Positions 54,865 through 63,828 of a stretch of 64,000 bases of DNA are shown piece after piece. The notes beneath the pieces were generated by a model, which was not told where the DNA came from, did not search any database, and saw nothing but the letters and a program-made list of their open reading frames with translations. The DNA comes from Coralloluteibacterium stylophorae (GTDB lineage Bacteria > Pseudomonadota > Gammaproteobacteria > Xanthomonadales > Xanthomonadaceae): NCBI RefSeq assembly GCF_018122625.2, contig NZ_JAGQFT020000007.1, forward strand, positions 124,001 through 188,000, written 5' to 3'. Both the position numbers and the translations under genes were made by a program. Numbering within the stretch: position 1 is the first letter of the stretch; each line of letters begins with the position of its first letter.

Positions 54865-54896
54865 GACGCCGCCCTCCCGGGCGGCGTCCGCGTTTT
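54865..54896 (+). terminator. Rho-independent terminator of the sortase operon
   Basis: A perfect 10-base stem (GACGCCGCCC / GGGCGGCGTC, loop TCCC) followed by CGCGTTTT on the plus strand. Confidence 0.8.
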
Positions 54897-54922
54897 CCCG
54901 ACCCGTCCATCGGAGGCGGACC

Positions 54923-55882
54923 TCAGCCGGGCGACCTGCCGGCGGGGGCCTCGTCCGGAAGCAGCGGCGTGACGTCGGGCAGGTGCATGCACAGGCGCGC
55001 GCGCACGGCCTCGAAGCGCAGGCGCGGGGCCTCGAGCGGCTCGCCGTCGAGATTGAAGGTCAGTCCCTCCTCGGCCTCGATCTCGACCCAGGGCAGCCGC
55101 GTCCGCACCGCCGCCTCCAGCAGCGCCGCGCGGCCCCGCGACAGCAGCGCGCCGAGCGCCGCGGTGGTCTCGCCCGGCGGCGGCGGCGGCAGCACCATGA
55201 CGTCGATCACGCCGTCGTCGAGCCGCGCGTCGGGCGTCAGCAGTTGCCCACCGCCGGCCTGGCGGCCGTTGCCGACCGCCAGCACCAGGAACTCGCCGTC
55301 CCACTCGAAGCCGGGGCCGCGCAGGCTGCCGCGCGCGCTGCGGATGCTGCCCATCCGCGCCATCCCGGTGAGGAAATAGGCGGCGCCGCCGAACAGCTTC
55401 TTCAGTTCGGGCGAGGTCTCGGTGGTGATCCGGGTCGCGAAGCCGCCGGTGGCGACATTGACGCACCAGTGCTCGCCGCCGCCGGCCGGCAGCACCCGCA
55501 TCAGGTCGATCGGGCGCGGCGGCGTCGCCGCCACGACCTCAAGCGCGGCCAGCGGGTCGAGCGGCAGGCCGGCGGCGGTGGCGAAGTCGTTGGCGGTGCC
55601 CAGCGGCATCAGCCCGAGCGCCGGCAGTTCGCCGGCGGCCCTGTCGGTCGCGGCGAGCGCCGCGCAGACCTCGTGCAGGGTGCCGTCGCCACCGCCGGCG
55701 ATCACCGCGACGGCGCCGGCGGCGACCGCCTCCAGCGCGTAGCGGTGCGCATCGCCCTGCTCCCAGGTGACGCGGACGTGGATCGTCCTGCCGCGTTCAC
55801 GCAATGCGGCGACGGCGTCGCGCACGGTGTCTTCGTTTGCGTTCTTGCCGTTGAGGATCAGATGCCATGCATCGCTGGACAC
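54923..55882 (-). CDS. yegS: Lipid kinase YegS (diacylglycerol kinase family)
   Basis: 319 residues from GTG 55882; the open frame runs further upstream, but homology begins at WHLILNGKNANEDTVRDAV (YegS has LLILNGK). The nucleotide site is VIAGGGDGTLHEV near residue 75, with GLMPLGTANDFA near 115 and a C-terminal LDGEPLEAPRL. It phosphorylates a lipid such as diacylglycerol or phosphatidylglycerol. It ends just after the sortase operon terminator and is divergent from the DUF2254 gene. Confidence 0.9.
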   Translation of the reverse strand: MSSDAWHLILNGKNANEDTVRDAVAALRERGRTIHVRVTWEQGDAHRYALEAVAAGAVAVIAGGGDGTLHEVCAALAATDRAAGELPALGLMPLGTANDFATAAGLPLDPLAALEVVAATPPRPIDLMRVLPAGGGEHWCVNVATGGFATRITTETSPELKKLFGGAAYFLTGMARMGSIRSARGSLRGPGFEWDGEFLVLAVGNGRQAGGGQLLTPDARLDDGVIDVMVLPPPPPGETTAALGALLSRGRAALLEAAVRTRLPWVEIEAEEGLTFNLDGEPLEAPRLRFEAVRARLCMHLPDVTPLLPDEAPAGRSPG

Positions 55883-55964
55883 GCGCCGCTTCCCGTCGGA
55901 TGAAGGCGGCAACTGTGGTGACCGCGCCGTCAACGACGCGTGGCTGGGCGGGACCGCCGCGGGC

Positions 55965-57266
55965 ATGAGGCCGCTGCCGTTCCGCATCGGCCTGTTGCTG
56001 CGACGCCTGCGCGAGCAGCTGTGGGTACGCCCCGCCCTGTGGAGCCTGGCGGCGGTGGCGGTCGCCCTGCTGGCCTCGGCCGCCGACGACCTGGTGCCGG
56101 CCCGCCTGGTGCCCGACATCGAGCAGGAGACGGTCGGCTCCCTGCTCAGGATCATCGCCTCGAGCATGCTCGCGGTGAGCACGTTCTCGCTGTCGATCCT
56201 GGTCGGCGCCTTCGCCTCCGCCGCCAGCAACGCCACCCCGCGGGCGACGCGGCTGATCGTGGCCGACGACACCGCGCAGAGCGCGCTGGCGGTGTTCATC
56301 GCCGCCTTCATCTATGCGGTGGTGGCGCTGACCGCGCTGGAGAGCGGCTACTACGGCGACGTCGGCAGGCTGGTGCTGTTCGTCGGCACCCTGGTGATGC
56401 TGGGCTACATCGTCATCACCTTCCTGCGCTGGATCCAGGTGCTGTCGGTGATGGGGCGCATGGGCAACACCATCGAGCGCGTCGAGCGTGCGGCGGGGGA
56501 GTCGCTGGCGACGTGGATGCGCGCGCCCTGCCTCGGCGGGGTTGCGCTGGCCGCGGACGCGCCCGCGCACGGGCTGGAGGTCGCGGCCGACGCGACCGGC
56601 TATCTGCAGCACGTCGACATGGGCGGGCTGCAGGCGGTGGCCGAGGACTGCGACGGCCGCGTGCAGGTGCTGCGCCGCCCCGGCGCGCTGCTGCATCCCG
56701 GGCGCCCGGTCGCGCGCCTGCAGCCGGGCGCGCCGCTGGAGGCCGGGCGCCGGGAGGAACTGCTACGCCGCATCGCCGATGCCTTCGTCGTCGACAACGA
56801 GCGCAGCTACGCCCAGGACCCGCGCTTCGGCCTGGTCGTGCTCTCGGAGATCGCGCAGCGCGCGCTGTCGCCCGGCATCAACGATCCCGGCACCGCGATC
56901 GTCGTGCTCGGCACCCTGGCGCGCCTGCTGATCGCCACCGGCGCGCCGCCCGAGCCCGACGCCGACCTGCCGCGCCATCCGCGCGTGGCGGTGGCCCCGC
57001 TCGACGAGGCCGAACTGGTGCGCGACAGCTTCGACCTGATCGCCCGCGACGGCGCCGGCCAGATCGAGATCGCGGTGCGCGTGCAGAAGACCCTGGCGGC
57101 GGTGGCCGCCGGCGCCTCGCCGCCGGTTGCCGCGGCGGCGCGCGCGCTGTCGCCGCGCGCGCTGGAGCGGGCGCAGCGCAGCCAGGCCCTGCTCGACGAC
57201 GAGGTCGCCGCGCTCGCCCACCTGGCGCGCGCGACCCAGTCCACCCCGCGGGCGACGCGCGCCTAG
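55965..57266 (+). CDS. DUF2254 membrane protein
   Basis: 433 residues from ATG 55965. Four membrane segments in the first ~200 residues (first near 25-45), with [31 protein letters not shown] in between (core SxLxVxxFSLSI...A.....PR), the DUF2254 signature; the C-terminal ~220 residues are soluble, with [27 protein letters not shown] as the conserved core (DIAxRALSPxxNDPxTA form). Function unknown. Its TAG shares the CTAG with the stop of the convergent rpe gene. Confidence 0.85.
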   Translation: MRPLPFRIGLLLRRLREQLWVRPALWSLAAVAVALLASAADDLVPARLVPDIEQETVGSLLRIIASSMLAVSTFSLSILVGAFASAASNATPRATRLIVADDTAQSALAVFIAAFIYAVVALTALESGYYGDVGRLVLFVGTLVMLGYIVITFLRWIQVLSVMGRMGNTIERVERAAGESLATWMRAPCLGGVALAADAPAHGLEVAADATGYLQHVDMGGLQAVAEDCDGRVQVLRRPGALLHPGRPVARLQPGAPLEAGRREELLRRIADAFVVDNERSYAQDPRFGLVVLSEIAQRALSPGINDPGTAIVVLGTLARLLIATGAPPEPDADLPRHPRVAVAPLDEAELVRDSFDLIARDGAGQIEIAVRVQKTLAAVAAGASPPVAAAARALSPRALERAQRSQALLDDEVAALAHLARATQSTPRATRA

Positions 57267-57931
57267 CCGGCGGCGACGTTGGCGCGCATGGCCTCGATCA
57301 CCGCACGGTAGTCGGGGGCGTTGAAGATCGCCGAACCGGCAACGAAGGTGTCGGCGCCGGCGCGGGCGATCTCGGCGATGTTGTCGGCCTTGACCCCGCC
57401 GTCGATCTCGAGCCGGATGTCGCGCCCGCTGGCGTCGATGAGCGCGCGCGCGCGGCGCAGCTTGGCCAGCGTCGAGGGGATGAAGCTCTGCCCGCCGAAG
57501 CCGGGATTGACCGACATCAGCAGCACCAGGTCGACGCTGTCGATCACCTCCTCGAGGATCGCCAGCGGCGTGGCCGGGTTGAACACCAGCCCCGCCCTGC
57601 AGCCGGCGTCGCGGATCAGCTGCAGGGTGCGGTGCACGTGCTCGCTGGCCTCGGGATGGAAGGAGATGACCGAGGCGCCGGCCTTGGCGAAGTCAGGGAC
57701 GATGCGGTCGACCGGCCTGACCATCAGGTGCACGTCGATCGGCGCGGTGACGCCGTGCCTGCGCAACGCCTCGCACACCATCGGCCCGATGGTGAGGTTG
57801 GGCACGTAGTGGTTGTCCATCACGTCGAAGTGGACCCAGTCGGCGCCGGCGGCGAGCACGGCATCGACCTCCTCGCCGAGGCGGGCGAAGTCCGCCGAGA
57901 GGATGGAGGGCGCGATGATGATCTCGGACAT
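57263..57931 (-). CDS. rpe: Ribulose-phosphate 3-epimerase
   Basis: 222 residues, complete TIM barrel. [36 protein letters not shown] with metal ligands, DVHLMV, the [14 protein letters not shown] segment and [12 protein letters not shown] are all present. It interconverts ribulose-5-phosphate and xylulose-5-phosphate. The J-domain gene ends 46 bases upstream in the same direction. The stop overlaps the convergent DUF2254 stop. Confidence 0.96.
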   Translation of the reverse strand: MSEIIIAPSILSADFARLGEEVDAVLAAGADWVHFDVMDNHYVPNLTIGPMVCEALRRHGVTAPIDVHLMVRPVDRIVPDFAKAGASVISFHPEASEHVHRTLQLIRDAGCRAGLVFNPATPLAILEEVIDSVDLVLLMSVNPGFGGQSFIPSTLAKLRRARALIDASGRDIRLEIDGGVKADNIAEIARAGADTFVAGSAIFNAPDYRAVIEAMRANVAAG

Positions 57932-57977
57932 ACGGACCTCGGCGTGGCGGGACGTGGATGGGAAGGACGGCCGTCGC

Positions 57978-58319
57978 TCAGCGCCGCTGCCTGCGGCGCT
58001 GCTTCTGGATGGCGTCGAAGGCGGCGTTGACCGCGCGCGCGCGCTCCTCGGCGCGGGCGCGCACCTCGGGCTCCGCGCCGACCAGCCGGTCGGGATGGTG
58101 CTGGGCCATGAGCCGGCGCCAGGCACGTTCGATCTCGGCGTCGCTGGCGTCCGGATGCACGCCGAGCACGCGGTAGGGCTCGTCGCGGCGCTTGCGGGTG
58201 AGCTGGAACCAGTCGGCGTCGAAGGCATGCCCGATCAGCAGGCCGAGCAGGGCCCCGGCCGGATGCCGCAGCAGCAGCCAGCCGGCGATGAAGCCGAGCA
58301 CCTTGCCGTACCACCTCAT
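57978..58319 (-). CDS. J-domain protein with N-terminal membrane anchor
   Basis: 113 residues. A hydrophobic N-terminus ([21 protein letters not shown], described as one segment at ~8-30) is followed by a C-terminal J domain: [24 protein letters not shown] with HHPD near residue 82. It is a small DjlA-like co-chaperone that would recruit DnaK to the membrane. It overlaps the upstream cytochrome c gene by 4 bases. Confidence 0.85.
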   Translation of the reverse strand: MRWYGKVLGFIAGWLLLRHPAGALLGLLIGHAFDADWFQLTRKRRDEPYRVLGVHPDASDAEIERAWRRLMAQHHPDRLVGAEPEVRARAEERARAVNAAFDAIQKQRRRQRR

Positions 58320-58696
58320 GGCGCGGCCTCCGGCGCGGCGGGCAGCGGGCCGCCGGCGGGCTGGGCTGCATACCAGGCGGCGAGCTCGGCGATGTCGGGC
58401 TCGGAGAGCGAACCGGCGATGGCGTTCATCGGCCCGCCGTTGCGTTCGTTGTCGCGGTAGGCGCGCAGCGCGCGGCGCAGGTAGGGCTCGTCCTGGCCGG
58501 CGAGGTTGGGCGTGCCGGCCATGCGGCCGATGCCGTCGCGACCGTGGCAGGCGGTGCACATGCCGAGCGGTCGCGGCTGCGCCGGCGCGGTGGTCGCGGC
58601 CGTGGTCGCGTCCGCCGCGGCAGGCGCGGGCGGCGACGGCGCGCGGGCGCAGGCGGCCAGCGCCAGCGGCACGAGAAGGAGCAGGGGACGGGGCAT
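58316..58696 (-). CDS. Class I cytochrome c lipoprotein
   Basis: 126 residues. A lipoprotein signal ends LALAAC near residue 15, followed by an Ala/Pro/Thr-rich spacer (~17-42). The haem site is CTACH near residue 47; the axial Met is probably in GPMNAIAG near 89, with [14 protein letters not shown] at the end, as in cytochrome c553/c4 single domains. It is an electron carrier tethered in the periplasm; partner oxidase unknown. The stop overlaps the J-domain gene start. Confidence 0.88.
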   Translation of the reverse strand: MPRPLLLLVPLALAACARAPSPPAPAAADATTAATTAPAQPRPLGMCTACHGRDGIGRMAGTPNLAGQDEPYLRRALRAYRDNERNGGPMNAIAGSLSEPDIAELAAWYAAQPAGGPLPAAPEAAP

Positions 58697-58769
58697 GCGG
58701 CCATTGTATCCGCCCGCTCCGGCGCACCGTCGCCCTTACAATGCGCGCCTTTCCCCAGGGATCCCCGCC

Positions 58770-59663
58770 GTGACGAGCAGCGTGCACACCTCCGACCTTC
58801 CGGGACTCGATCTCGTCCATCGCGGCAAGGTCCGCGACGTCTACGCCCTGGACGCCGAGCGCCTGCTGATCGTCGCCAGCGATCGCCTCTCCGCCTTCGA
58901 CGTGGTGCTGCCCGACCCGATCCCCGGCAAGGGCGAGATCCTGTGCCGGATGTCGAACGTGTGGTTCGAGCGTACCCGCGAGCTGATGCCCAACCATCTC
59001 ACCGGAGAGCTGGTGAGCGGCGTGCTGCCGGCGGGCGTCGATCCCGAGCCCTACCTGCAGCGTTCGGTGGTGACCCGGCGGCTCACGCCGGTGCCGGTCG
59101 AGGCCATCGCCCGCGGCTACGTGATCGGCTCCGGCTGGAAGGACTACCAGGCCACCGGCGCGATCAGCGGCATCCGCCTGCCTGCCGGCCTGCGCCAGGC
59201 CGAGCGCCTGCCCGAGCCGATCTTCACGCCCTCGACCAAGGCCGCCACCGGCAGCCACGACGAGAACATCGACTTCGACGCGATGGTCCGCGCGGTCGGC
59301 GGCGACATGGCCGAGCGCGTGCGCGACGCCACCCTGCGCATCTACCGCCACGCCGCCGCCTTCGCCGCCGAGCGCGGGATCATCATCGCCGACACCAAGC
59401 TCGAGTTCGGCACCGACGCCGACGGCACCCTCTACGTCATGGACGAGATGCTGACGCCGGATTCCTCGCGCTTCTGGCCGGCCGACGAGTACGCGGTCGG
59501 CAGCAGCCCGCCGAGCTACGACAAGCAGTTCGTGCGCGACTACCTGGAGACGCTGGACTGGGACAAGACCGCACCGGGACCGTCGCTGCCGGCCGAGGTG
59601 ATCGAGCGCACCCGCGCCAAGTACGCCGAGGCGCTGAAGATCCTGACCGGGCTCGACGCCTGA
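58770..59663 (+). CDS. purC: Phosphoribosylaminoimidazole-succinocarboxamide synthase
   Basis: 297 residues from GTG 58770 ([21 protein letters not shown]), the long yeast-like form of SAICAR synthetase. [53 protein letters not shown] and IADTKLEFG are the family blocks. It catalyses the eighth step of purine synthesis. It is divergent from the cytochrome c gene across 73 bases. No in-frame ATG of good position exists, so GTG is chosen. Confidence 0.94.
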   Translation: MTSSVHTSDLPGLDLVHRGKVRDVYALDAERLLIVASDRLSAFDVVLPDPIPGKGEILCRMSNVWFERTRELMPNHLTGELVSGVLPAGVDPEPYLQRSVVTRRLTPVPVEAIARGYVIGSGWKDYQATGAISGIRLPAGLRQAERLPEPIFTPSTKAATGSHDENIDFDAMVRAVGGDMAERVRDATLRIYRHAAAFAAERGIIIADTKLEFGTDADGTLYVMDEMLTPDSSRFWPADEYAVGSSPPSYDKQFVRDYLETLDWDKTAPGPSLPAEVIERTRAKYAEALKILTGLDA

Positions 59664-59669
59664 CGCGCC

Positions 59670-59695
59670 TGCGCGCCGCAGCATGGCGGCGCGCA
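59670..59695 (+). terminator. GC-rich hairpin after purC, possible terminator
   Basis: TGCGCGCCGC and GCGGCGCGCA form a perfect 10-base stem with a 6-base loop, 7 bases after the purC stop. There is no T tract, so termination efficiency is doubtful. Confidence 0.35.
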
Positions 59696-59739
59696 CAGCC
59701 GGCGCTAGCATCGGCCCGACGTCCTCTGGAGCCCGGCCG

Positions 59740-60216
59740 ATGCACGCCCCCGCCCGCCCGATCGACCGCTACCTGGCCCACTACGGCGACGACCACCGCA
59801 ACCCCATGAACCAGCGCGTGCACCTGTGGTGCGTGCCGGCCATCGTCTGGTCCATCGTCGCCCTGCTGTGGGCGCTGCCGGTGCCGGAGGGCGTCGGCCG
59901 TCCGGGACTGTGGGCGGCGCTGGCGATGCTGGCCGCGCTGGTCTTCTACTGGCGCCTGTCGCGGGCGCTGGGCGCGGGTGCGCTGGTGCTGTTCGTGGCG
60001 ATGGGCGCGGTCGCCGAGGCGCTGCGGATGGCGCTGGGTGCGGCCGGGCTGGCCTGGCTCGCGCTGGCGGTGTTCGTGGTGGCCTGGATCGGCCAGTTCC
60101 TCGGCCACCGCATCGAGGGGCGCCGACCGAGCTTCCTCACCGACCTGGTGTATCTGCTCATCGGCCCGCTGTGGACCCTGGGCAAGCTGTACCGCCGCCT
60201 GGGCTGGCGCTGGTGA
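59740..60216 (+). CDS. Mpo1-like/DUF962 family membrane protein
   Basis: 158 residues. The N-terminus has YLAHYGDDHRNPMNQRVHLWCVP, the conserved histidine motif H-x(4)-H-x(2)-N-x(3)-H written here by its residues, and the C-terminal part has GQFLGHRIEGRRPS followed by LTDLVYLLIGP, matching DUF962. Yeast Mpo1 is an Fe-dependent dioxygenase in fatty acid alpha-oxidation; bacterial function is inferred from this. Three to four membrane segments. Confidence 0.88.
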   Translation: MHAPARPIDRYLAHYGDDHRNPMNQRVHLWCVPAIVWSIVALLWALPVPEGVGRPGLWAALAMLAALVFYWRLSRALGAGALVLFVAMGAVAEALRMALGAAGLAWLALAVFVVAWIGQFLGHRIEGRRPSFLTDLVYLLIGPLWTLGKLYRRLGWRW

Positions 60217-60256
60217 GGCCCCGGGCGCCGCGCGGGCGCCCGGGCGTCCCGCTCGA

Positions 60257-60739
60257 TCAGACCCCCATGCCGGCCAGCATGGCGGGACCGACGGCCAGGT
60301 AGAGCACCACGCCGAGGATCACCAGCAGCACCAGGAACAGCAGCGTGTGCACCAGCGCGACCATCAACGCGCGGCCGAAACCGATCGCGCCGCCGTCGGG
60401 GCGCCGGATCATCAGGTTCACGAACAGCGCGTTGACCACCACGCCGATCACCAGGCCGATCAGGCCGGAGACGACCTGCAGCCCGCCCATGGCGCCGGCC
60501 CCGCCCGATGCCGCGCCGGCCGCCGCCGCGCCCAGGCCGAGCACGAAGCCGACGACGAAGTTCAGGATGAAGCCGACCACGCCGCCGACCAGCACCACCA
60601 GGCAGGCGCGCAGGTAGCCCACCGGGATCCGCGCGACCAGCTTCACCGCGAGCTTGAGCAGGAGGCCGCCGATCAGGACGCCGACGACCAGGCCGACGAT
60701 GCCGCCGACCAGAACGCCGGTCACGGTTGCTGCATCCAT
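60257..60739 (-). CDS. Hypothetical Gly/Val-rich membrane protein
   Basis: 160 residues from ATG 60739. About four hydrophobic segments (near 6-30, 45-75, 85-110 and 130-155) rich in Gly, Val and Leu. No family recognised and no catalytic motif. It lies alone between the Mpo1-like and EamA genes, opposite in direction to both. The hydrophobic pattern, a clean start and absence of a better frame support it as real. Confidence 0.6.
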   Translation of the reverse strand: MDAATVTGVLVGGIVGLVVGVLIGGLLLKLAVKLVARIPVGYLRACLVVLVGGVVGFILNFVVGFVLGLGAAAAGAASGGAGAMGGLQVVSGLIGLVIGVVVNALFVNLMIRRPDGGAIGFGRALMVALVHTLLFLVLLVILGVVLYLAVGPAMLAGMGV

Positions 60740-60892
60740 TGGTGTTCTCCCCTTCTTGGCCACGGACAGTCGTGGCGGCAGGACTGTGCCGGAGGCGACC
60801 GTGCCCCACAACCCGTCGGGCACCGTCGTCGGCATCACTTGGGCCGCATGCGGCAGGCGTAGACTGCGCGGCGTTTTTCCCGGCGCCCGCGC

Positions 60893-61780
60893 ATGCCACC
60901 CCGCGACCTCCTGCTCGTGACGCTCGTCTGCCTGGCCTGGGCCGGCAACTTCCTGACCTCCGCGTACTCGCTGCAGACCATCCCGCCGTTCCTGTTCACC
61001 GCGCTGCGCCTGGGCCTGCTCGCGGTGCTGCTGGCGCCGTTCCTGCGTGCGCCGGCGCCGGGACAGTGGCCGCGCCTGGTCGCGGTGTGCCTGTGCAACG
61101 GCGTGCTGCACTTCGGCCTGTCGTTCTGGGCGCTGCAGACCGCCGGCAACCTGTCGTCGCCGGCGATCGTGGCGCAGTGCTACGTGCCGATGGCGGCGCT
61201 GCTGGCCTGGCCCATCCTCGGCGAGCGCTTCGCCTGGCGCACCGCGCTGGCGATCGCGGTGAGCTTCGCCGGCGTCCTGGTGCTGGGCTTCGACCCGCTG
61301 GTGCTGGCCGCGCCGCTGTCGCTGGCGCTGATGCTGGTGTCGGCGTTCTTCCTCGCCCTCGGCACGGTGCTGATGCGGCCGCTGCGCGGCCTGGGCCCGT
61401 TCGCGATGCAGGGATGGACCGCGACGATCGGCATCGTGCCGCTGCTTGCGATCAGCATGGCGATCGAGCCGGGCGGCTTCGCCGCCGCGGCGGGGGCGGA
61501 CGTGCCGACCTGGCTGGGCGTCGCCTACTCGGCGCTGGTCGCCTCGCTGGTCGGGCACGGGCTCTACTACGTGCTGGTGCAGCGCCATCCGATCGCCCAG
61601 CTCACGCCCTGGCTGCTGGCCACGCCGCTGTTCGCGACCGCGCTGGGCGTCGCGTTCTGGGGCGACCGCCCCGGGCCGCGGCTCTACCTCGGCGGCGCGA
61701 TGCTTCTGGGCGGCGTGCTGCTGATCGCCCTGCGCGCGCAGGCGAAGTCGCGCCCGGTGCCGCCGGCGAGCGAGGCCTGA
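60893..61780 (+). CDS. EamA/DMT-family transporter
   Basis: 295 residues with ten membrane segments in two EamA repeats (LVCLAWAGNFLTSAYSLQTIPP at the start; LMLVSAFFLALGTVLMR begins the second). The WGxN-type start and the SPAIVAQCYVPMAALLAW segment are typical of drug/metabolite exporters. The substrate cannot be predicted. It is followed by ktrB after only 3 bases, so the three genes 60893-63827 may be one operon. Confidence 0.88.
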   Translation: MPPRDLLLVTLVCLAWAGNFLTSAYSLQTIPPFLFTALRLGLLAVLLAPFLRAPAPGQWPRLVAVCLCNGVLHFGLSFWALQTAGNLSSPAIVAQCYVPMAALLAWPILGERFAWRTALAIAVSFAGVLVLGFDPLVLAAPLSLALMLVSAFFLALGTVLMRPLRGLGPFAMQGWTATIGIVPLLAISMAIEPGGFAAAAGADVPTWLGVAYSALVASLVGHGLYYVLVQRHPIAQLTPWLLATPLFATALGVAFWGDRPGPRLYLGGAMLLGGVLLIALRAQAKSRPVPPASEA

Positions 61781-61783
61781 GCG

Positions 61784-63163
61784 ATGGCGGCGCGCATCCG
61801 CTCCCCCGGCGCCAGCCGGCCCTCCGCGCCGTCGGCGGGCCCGTCGCTGCACCCGGCGCGCGTGGTGCCGCTGGCCTTCCTCGCGACCATCGCCCTGGGC
61901 ACGCTGCTGCTGTTGCTGCCGGTCTCGCGCGCGGCGGATGCGCCGGCGTCGCTGATGACCGCCCTGTTCACCGCGACCTCGGCGGTGTGCGTCACCGGAC
62001 TGGCGGTGGTCGACACCGCGACCTACTGGTCGGGGTTCGGGCGGGCGGTGATCCTGGCGCTGTTCCAGGTCGGCGGCTTCGGGATCATGACCGGCGCGAC
62101 CCTGCTCGGCCTGCTGGTGAGCCGGCGCCTGCGCCTGGGCACGCGCCTGATCGCGCAGGCGGAGACGCGCGCGATCGGCCTCGGCGAGGTCAAGCCGGTG
62201 CTGCGCCTGATCCTGGCGACCTTCGTCGCGGTGGAGGCGACCGTCGCGCTCCTGGTCGCCTGGCGCCTGCACGCCGCGCACGACATGGCCTGGCCGGAGG
62301 CGGCGTGGTCGGGACTGTTCCACGCGGTCTCGGCCTTCAACAACGCCGGGTTCTCGATCTACTCCGACGGCCTCGCCGGCTTCGTCGACGACGGGCTCCT
62401 GCTGCTGCCGCTGATGCTGGCGGTGGTGGTCGGCGGCCTCGGCTTCCCGGTGCTGCACGAGCTGCGGCGGAGTCCGTCCACGCCCGCGCGCTGGTCGGTG
62501 CACACCAAGATCACCCTGCTGGGCACCGCGATCCTGCTCGGCACCGGCTTCGTGGCGACGCTGGCCTACGAGTGGAGCAATCCCGCCACGCTCGGCGCGC
62601 TCGCCGCCGGCGACCGCGTCGTCGCCGCCGCCTTCCATTCGGTGATGACGCGCACTGCCGGCTTCAACGTGTTCGACATCGGCGCCATGCACGCGGCCAC
62701 GCTCGGCGTCACGGACGTGCTGATGCTGATCGGCGGCGGCAGCGCGGGCACCGCCGGCGGCATCAAGGTCACCACCTTCTTCCTGCTCGGCAGCATCGTC
62801 TGGGCCGAGGTCAGCGGCGCCAGCGACACCAACGTGTTCCGCCGCCGCATCGCGCGCAGCACCCAGCGCCAGGCGCTGAGCGTGGTGCTGCTGGCGATCG
62901 GGACGATCGCACTGGCGGTGCTGGTGCTGCTGTCGGTGAGCCCGTTCCGTCTCGAGGTCGTGCTGTTCGAGGCGATCTCGGCCTTCGCCACCGTCGGCCT
63001 GTCCACCGGCATCACCGGCGAGCTGCCGGCCAGCGGCCAGTTCGTGCTGGTCGTGCTGATGTACATGGGCCGCGTCGGCACCATCACCCTGGCCTCCGCG
63101 CTCGCCCTGCGCGCGCACGGCCGCCCTTTCCGCTATCCAGAGGAGCGCCCCATCGTTGGCTAG
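61784..63163 (+). CDS. ktrB: Potassium uptake membrane subunit, KtrB/TrkH family
   Basis: 459 residues with about ten membrane segments. Four pore-loop repeats are visible: TSAVCVTGLAVVDT, SAFNNAGFSIYSD, SVMTRTAGFNVFD and SAFATVGLSTGITG, each with the selectivity-filter Gly. GGGSAGTAGGIKVTT precedes the third inner helix. The length and a regulator gene next door fit KtrB (Na+-linked K+ uptake) rather than TrkH. It overlaps ktrA by 8 bases. Confidence 0.92.
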   Translation: MAARIRSPGASRPSAPSAGPSLHPARVVPLAFLATIALGTLLLLLPVSRAADAPASLMTALFTATSAVCVTGLAVVDTATYWSGFGRAVILALFQVGGFGIMTGATLLGLLVSRRLRLGTRLIAQAETRAIGLGEVKPVLRLILATFVAVEATVALLVAWRLHAAHDMAWPEAAWSGLFHAVSAFNNAGFSIYSDGLAGFVDDGLLLLPLMLAVVVGGLGFPVLHELRRSPSTPARWSVHTKITLLGTAILLGTGFVATLAYEWSNPATLGALAAGDRVVAAAFHSVMTRTAGFNVFDIGAMHAATLGVTDVLMLIGGGSAGTAGGIKVTTFFLLGSIVWAEVSGASDTNVFRRRIARSTQRQALSVVLLAIGTIALAVLVLLSVSPFRLEVVLFEAISAFATVGLSTGITGELPASGQFVLVVLMYMGRVGTITLASALALRAHGRPFRYPEERPIVG

Positions 63164-63827
63164 GCAATCCGACAGCCGTCACGACGGCACCGTGGTCATC
63201 GGCCTGGGCCGCTTCGGCGGCGCCGTGGCCGAATCCCTCTCGCGCCTGGGCCACGAGGTGCTGGCGATCGACGAGGACATCGAACTGGTGCAGGCCTGGG
63301 CCGACCGCCTCACCCACGTGGTCCAGGCCGACACCACCAACGCCGACACCCTGCGCCGGCTGGGCGTGGCCGAATTCCCGAGCGCGGTGGTGGCGATCGG
63401 CAGCGACGTCGAGGCCAGCGTGCTGACCGTGCTGGCGCTGGAGGAGATCGGCATGCGCGACATCTGGGCCAAGGCCACCACGCCCAAGCACGGCCGCATC
63501 CTCGAGCGCACCGGCGCGCACCACGTGGTCTACCCGGAGGCGGCGATGGGCGAGCGCGTGGCGCACCTGGTGACCGGGCAGATGATCGACTTCATCGAGT
63601 TCCACGACGGCTTCGCCATCGCCAAGACCAACAGCCCGCGCGAGGCCTGCGGCAAGTCGCTGGGGCAGTCGCTGCTGCGGAGCAAGTACGGGATCACCGT
63701 GGTCGGCGTGAAGCGCCCGCGCACCGATTTCGAGCACGCGACCCAGGAGACGGTGATCGAGCCGGGCGACCTGCTGATCGTGTCCGGCCCGACGGTGAAC
63801 GTGGAGCGCTTCGCGGCGCTGGCCTGA
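63156..63827 (+). CDS. ktrA: Potassium uptake regulatory subunit, KtrA/TrkA family
   Basis: 223 residues from TTG 63156, the start with an AGGAG 10 bases upstream; in-frame GTG codons inside the Rossmann fold are too late. RCK N domain with VIGLGRFGGAVAESL, the acidic ribose-binding AIDEDIE, and ADTTNADTLRRLG; RCK C domain from ~145 with EPGDLLIVSGP near the end. It forms the cytoplasmic ring that gates KtrB by binding NAD(H)/ATP. The start lies inside the end of ktrB, so translation is coupled. Confidence 0.9.
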   Translation: MARQSDSRHDGTVVIGLGRFGGAVAESLSRLGHEVLAIDEDIELVQAWADRLTHVVQADTTNADTLRRLGVAEFPSAVVAIGSDVEASVLTVLALEEIGMRDIWAKATTPKHGRILERTGAHHVVYPEAAMGERVAHLVTGQMIDFIEFHDGFAIAKTNSPREACGKSLGQSLLRSKYGITVVGVKRPRTDFEHATQETVIEPGDLLIVSGPTVNVERFAALA

Positions 63828-63828
63828 C

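Noticed and set aside
60257-63118. A 953-codon minus-strand frame under ktrB and the EamA gene
   Set aside because: Only its last 160 codons (60257-60739) look like protein; the rest is His/Gln/Arg-rich antisense of real genes.
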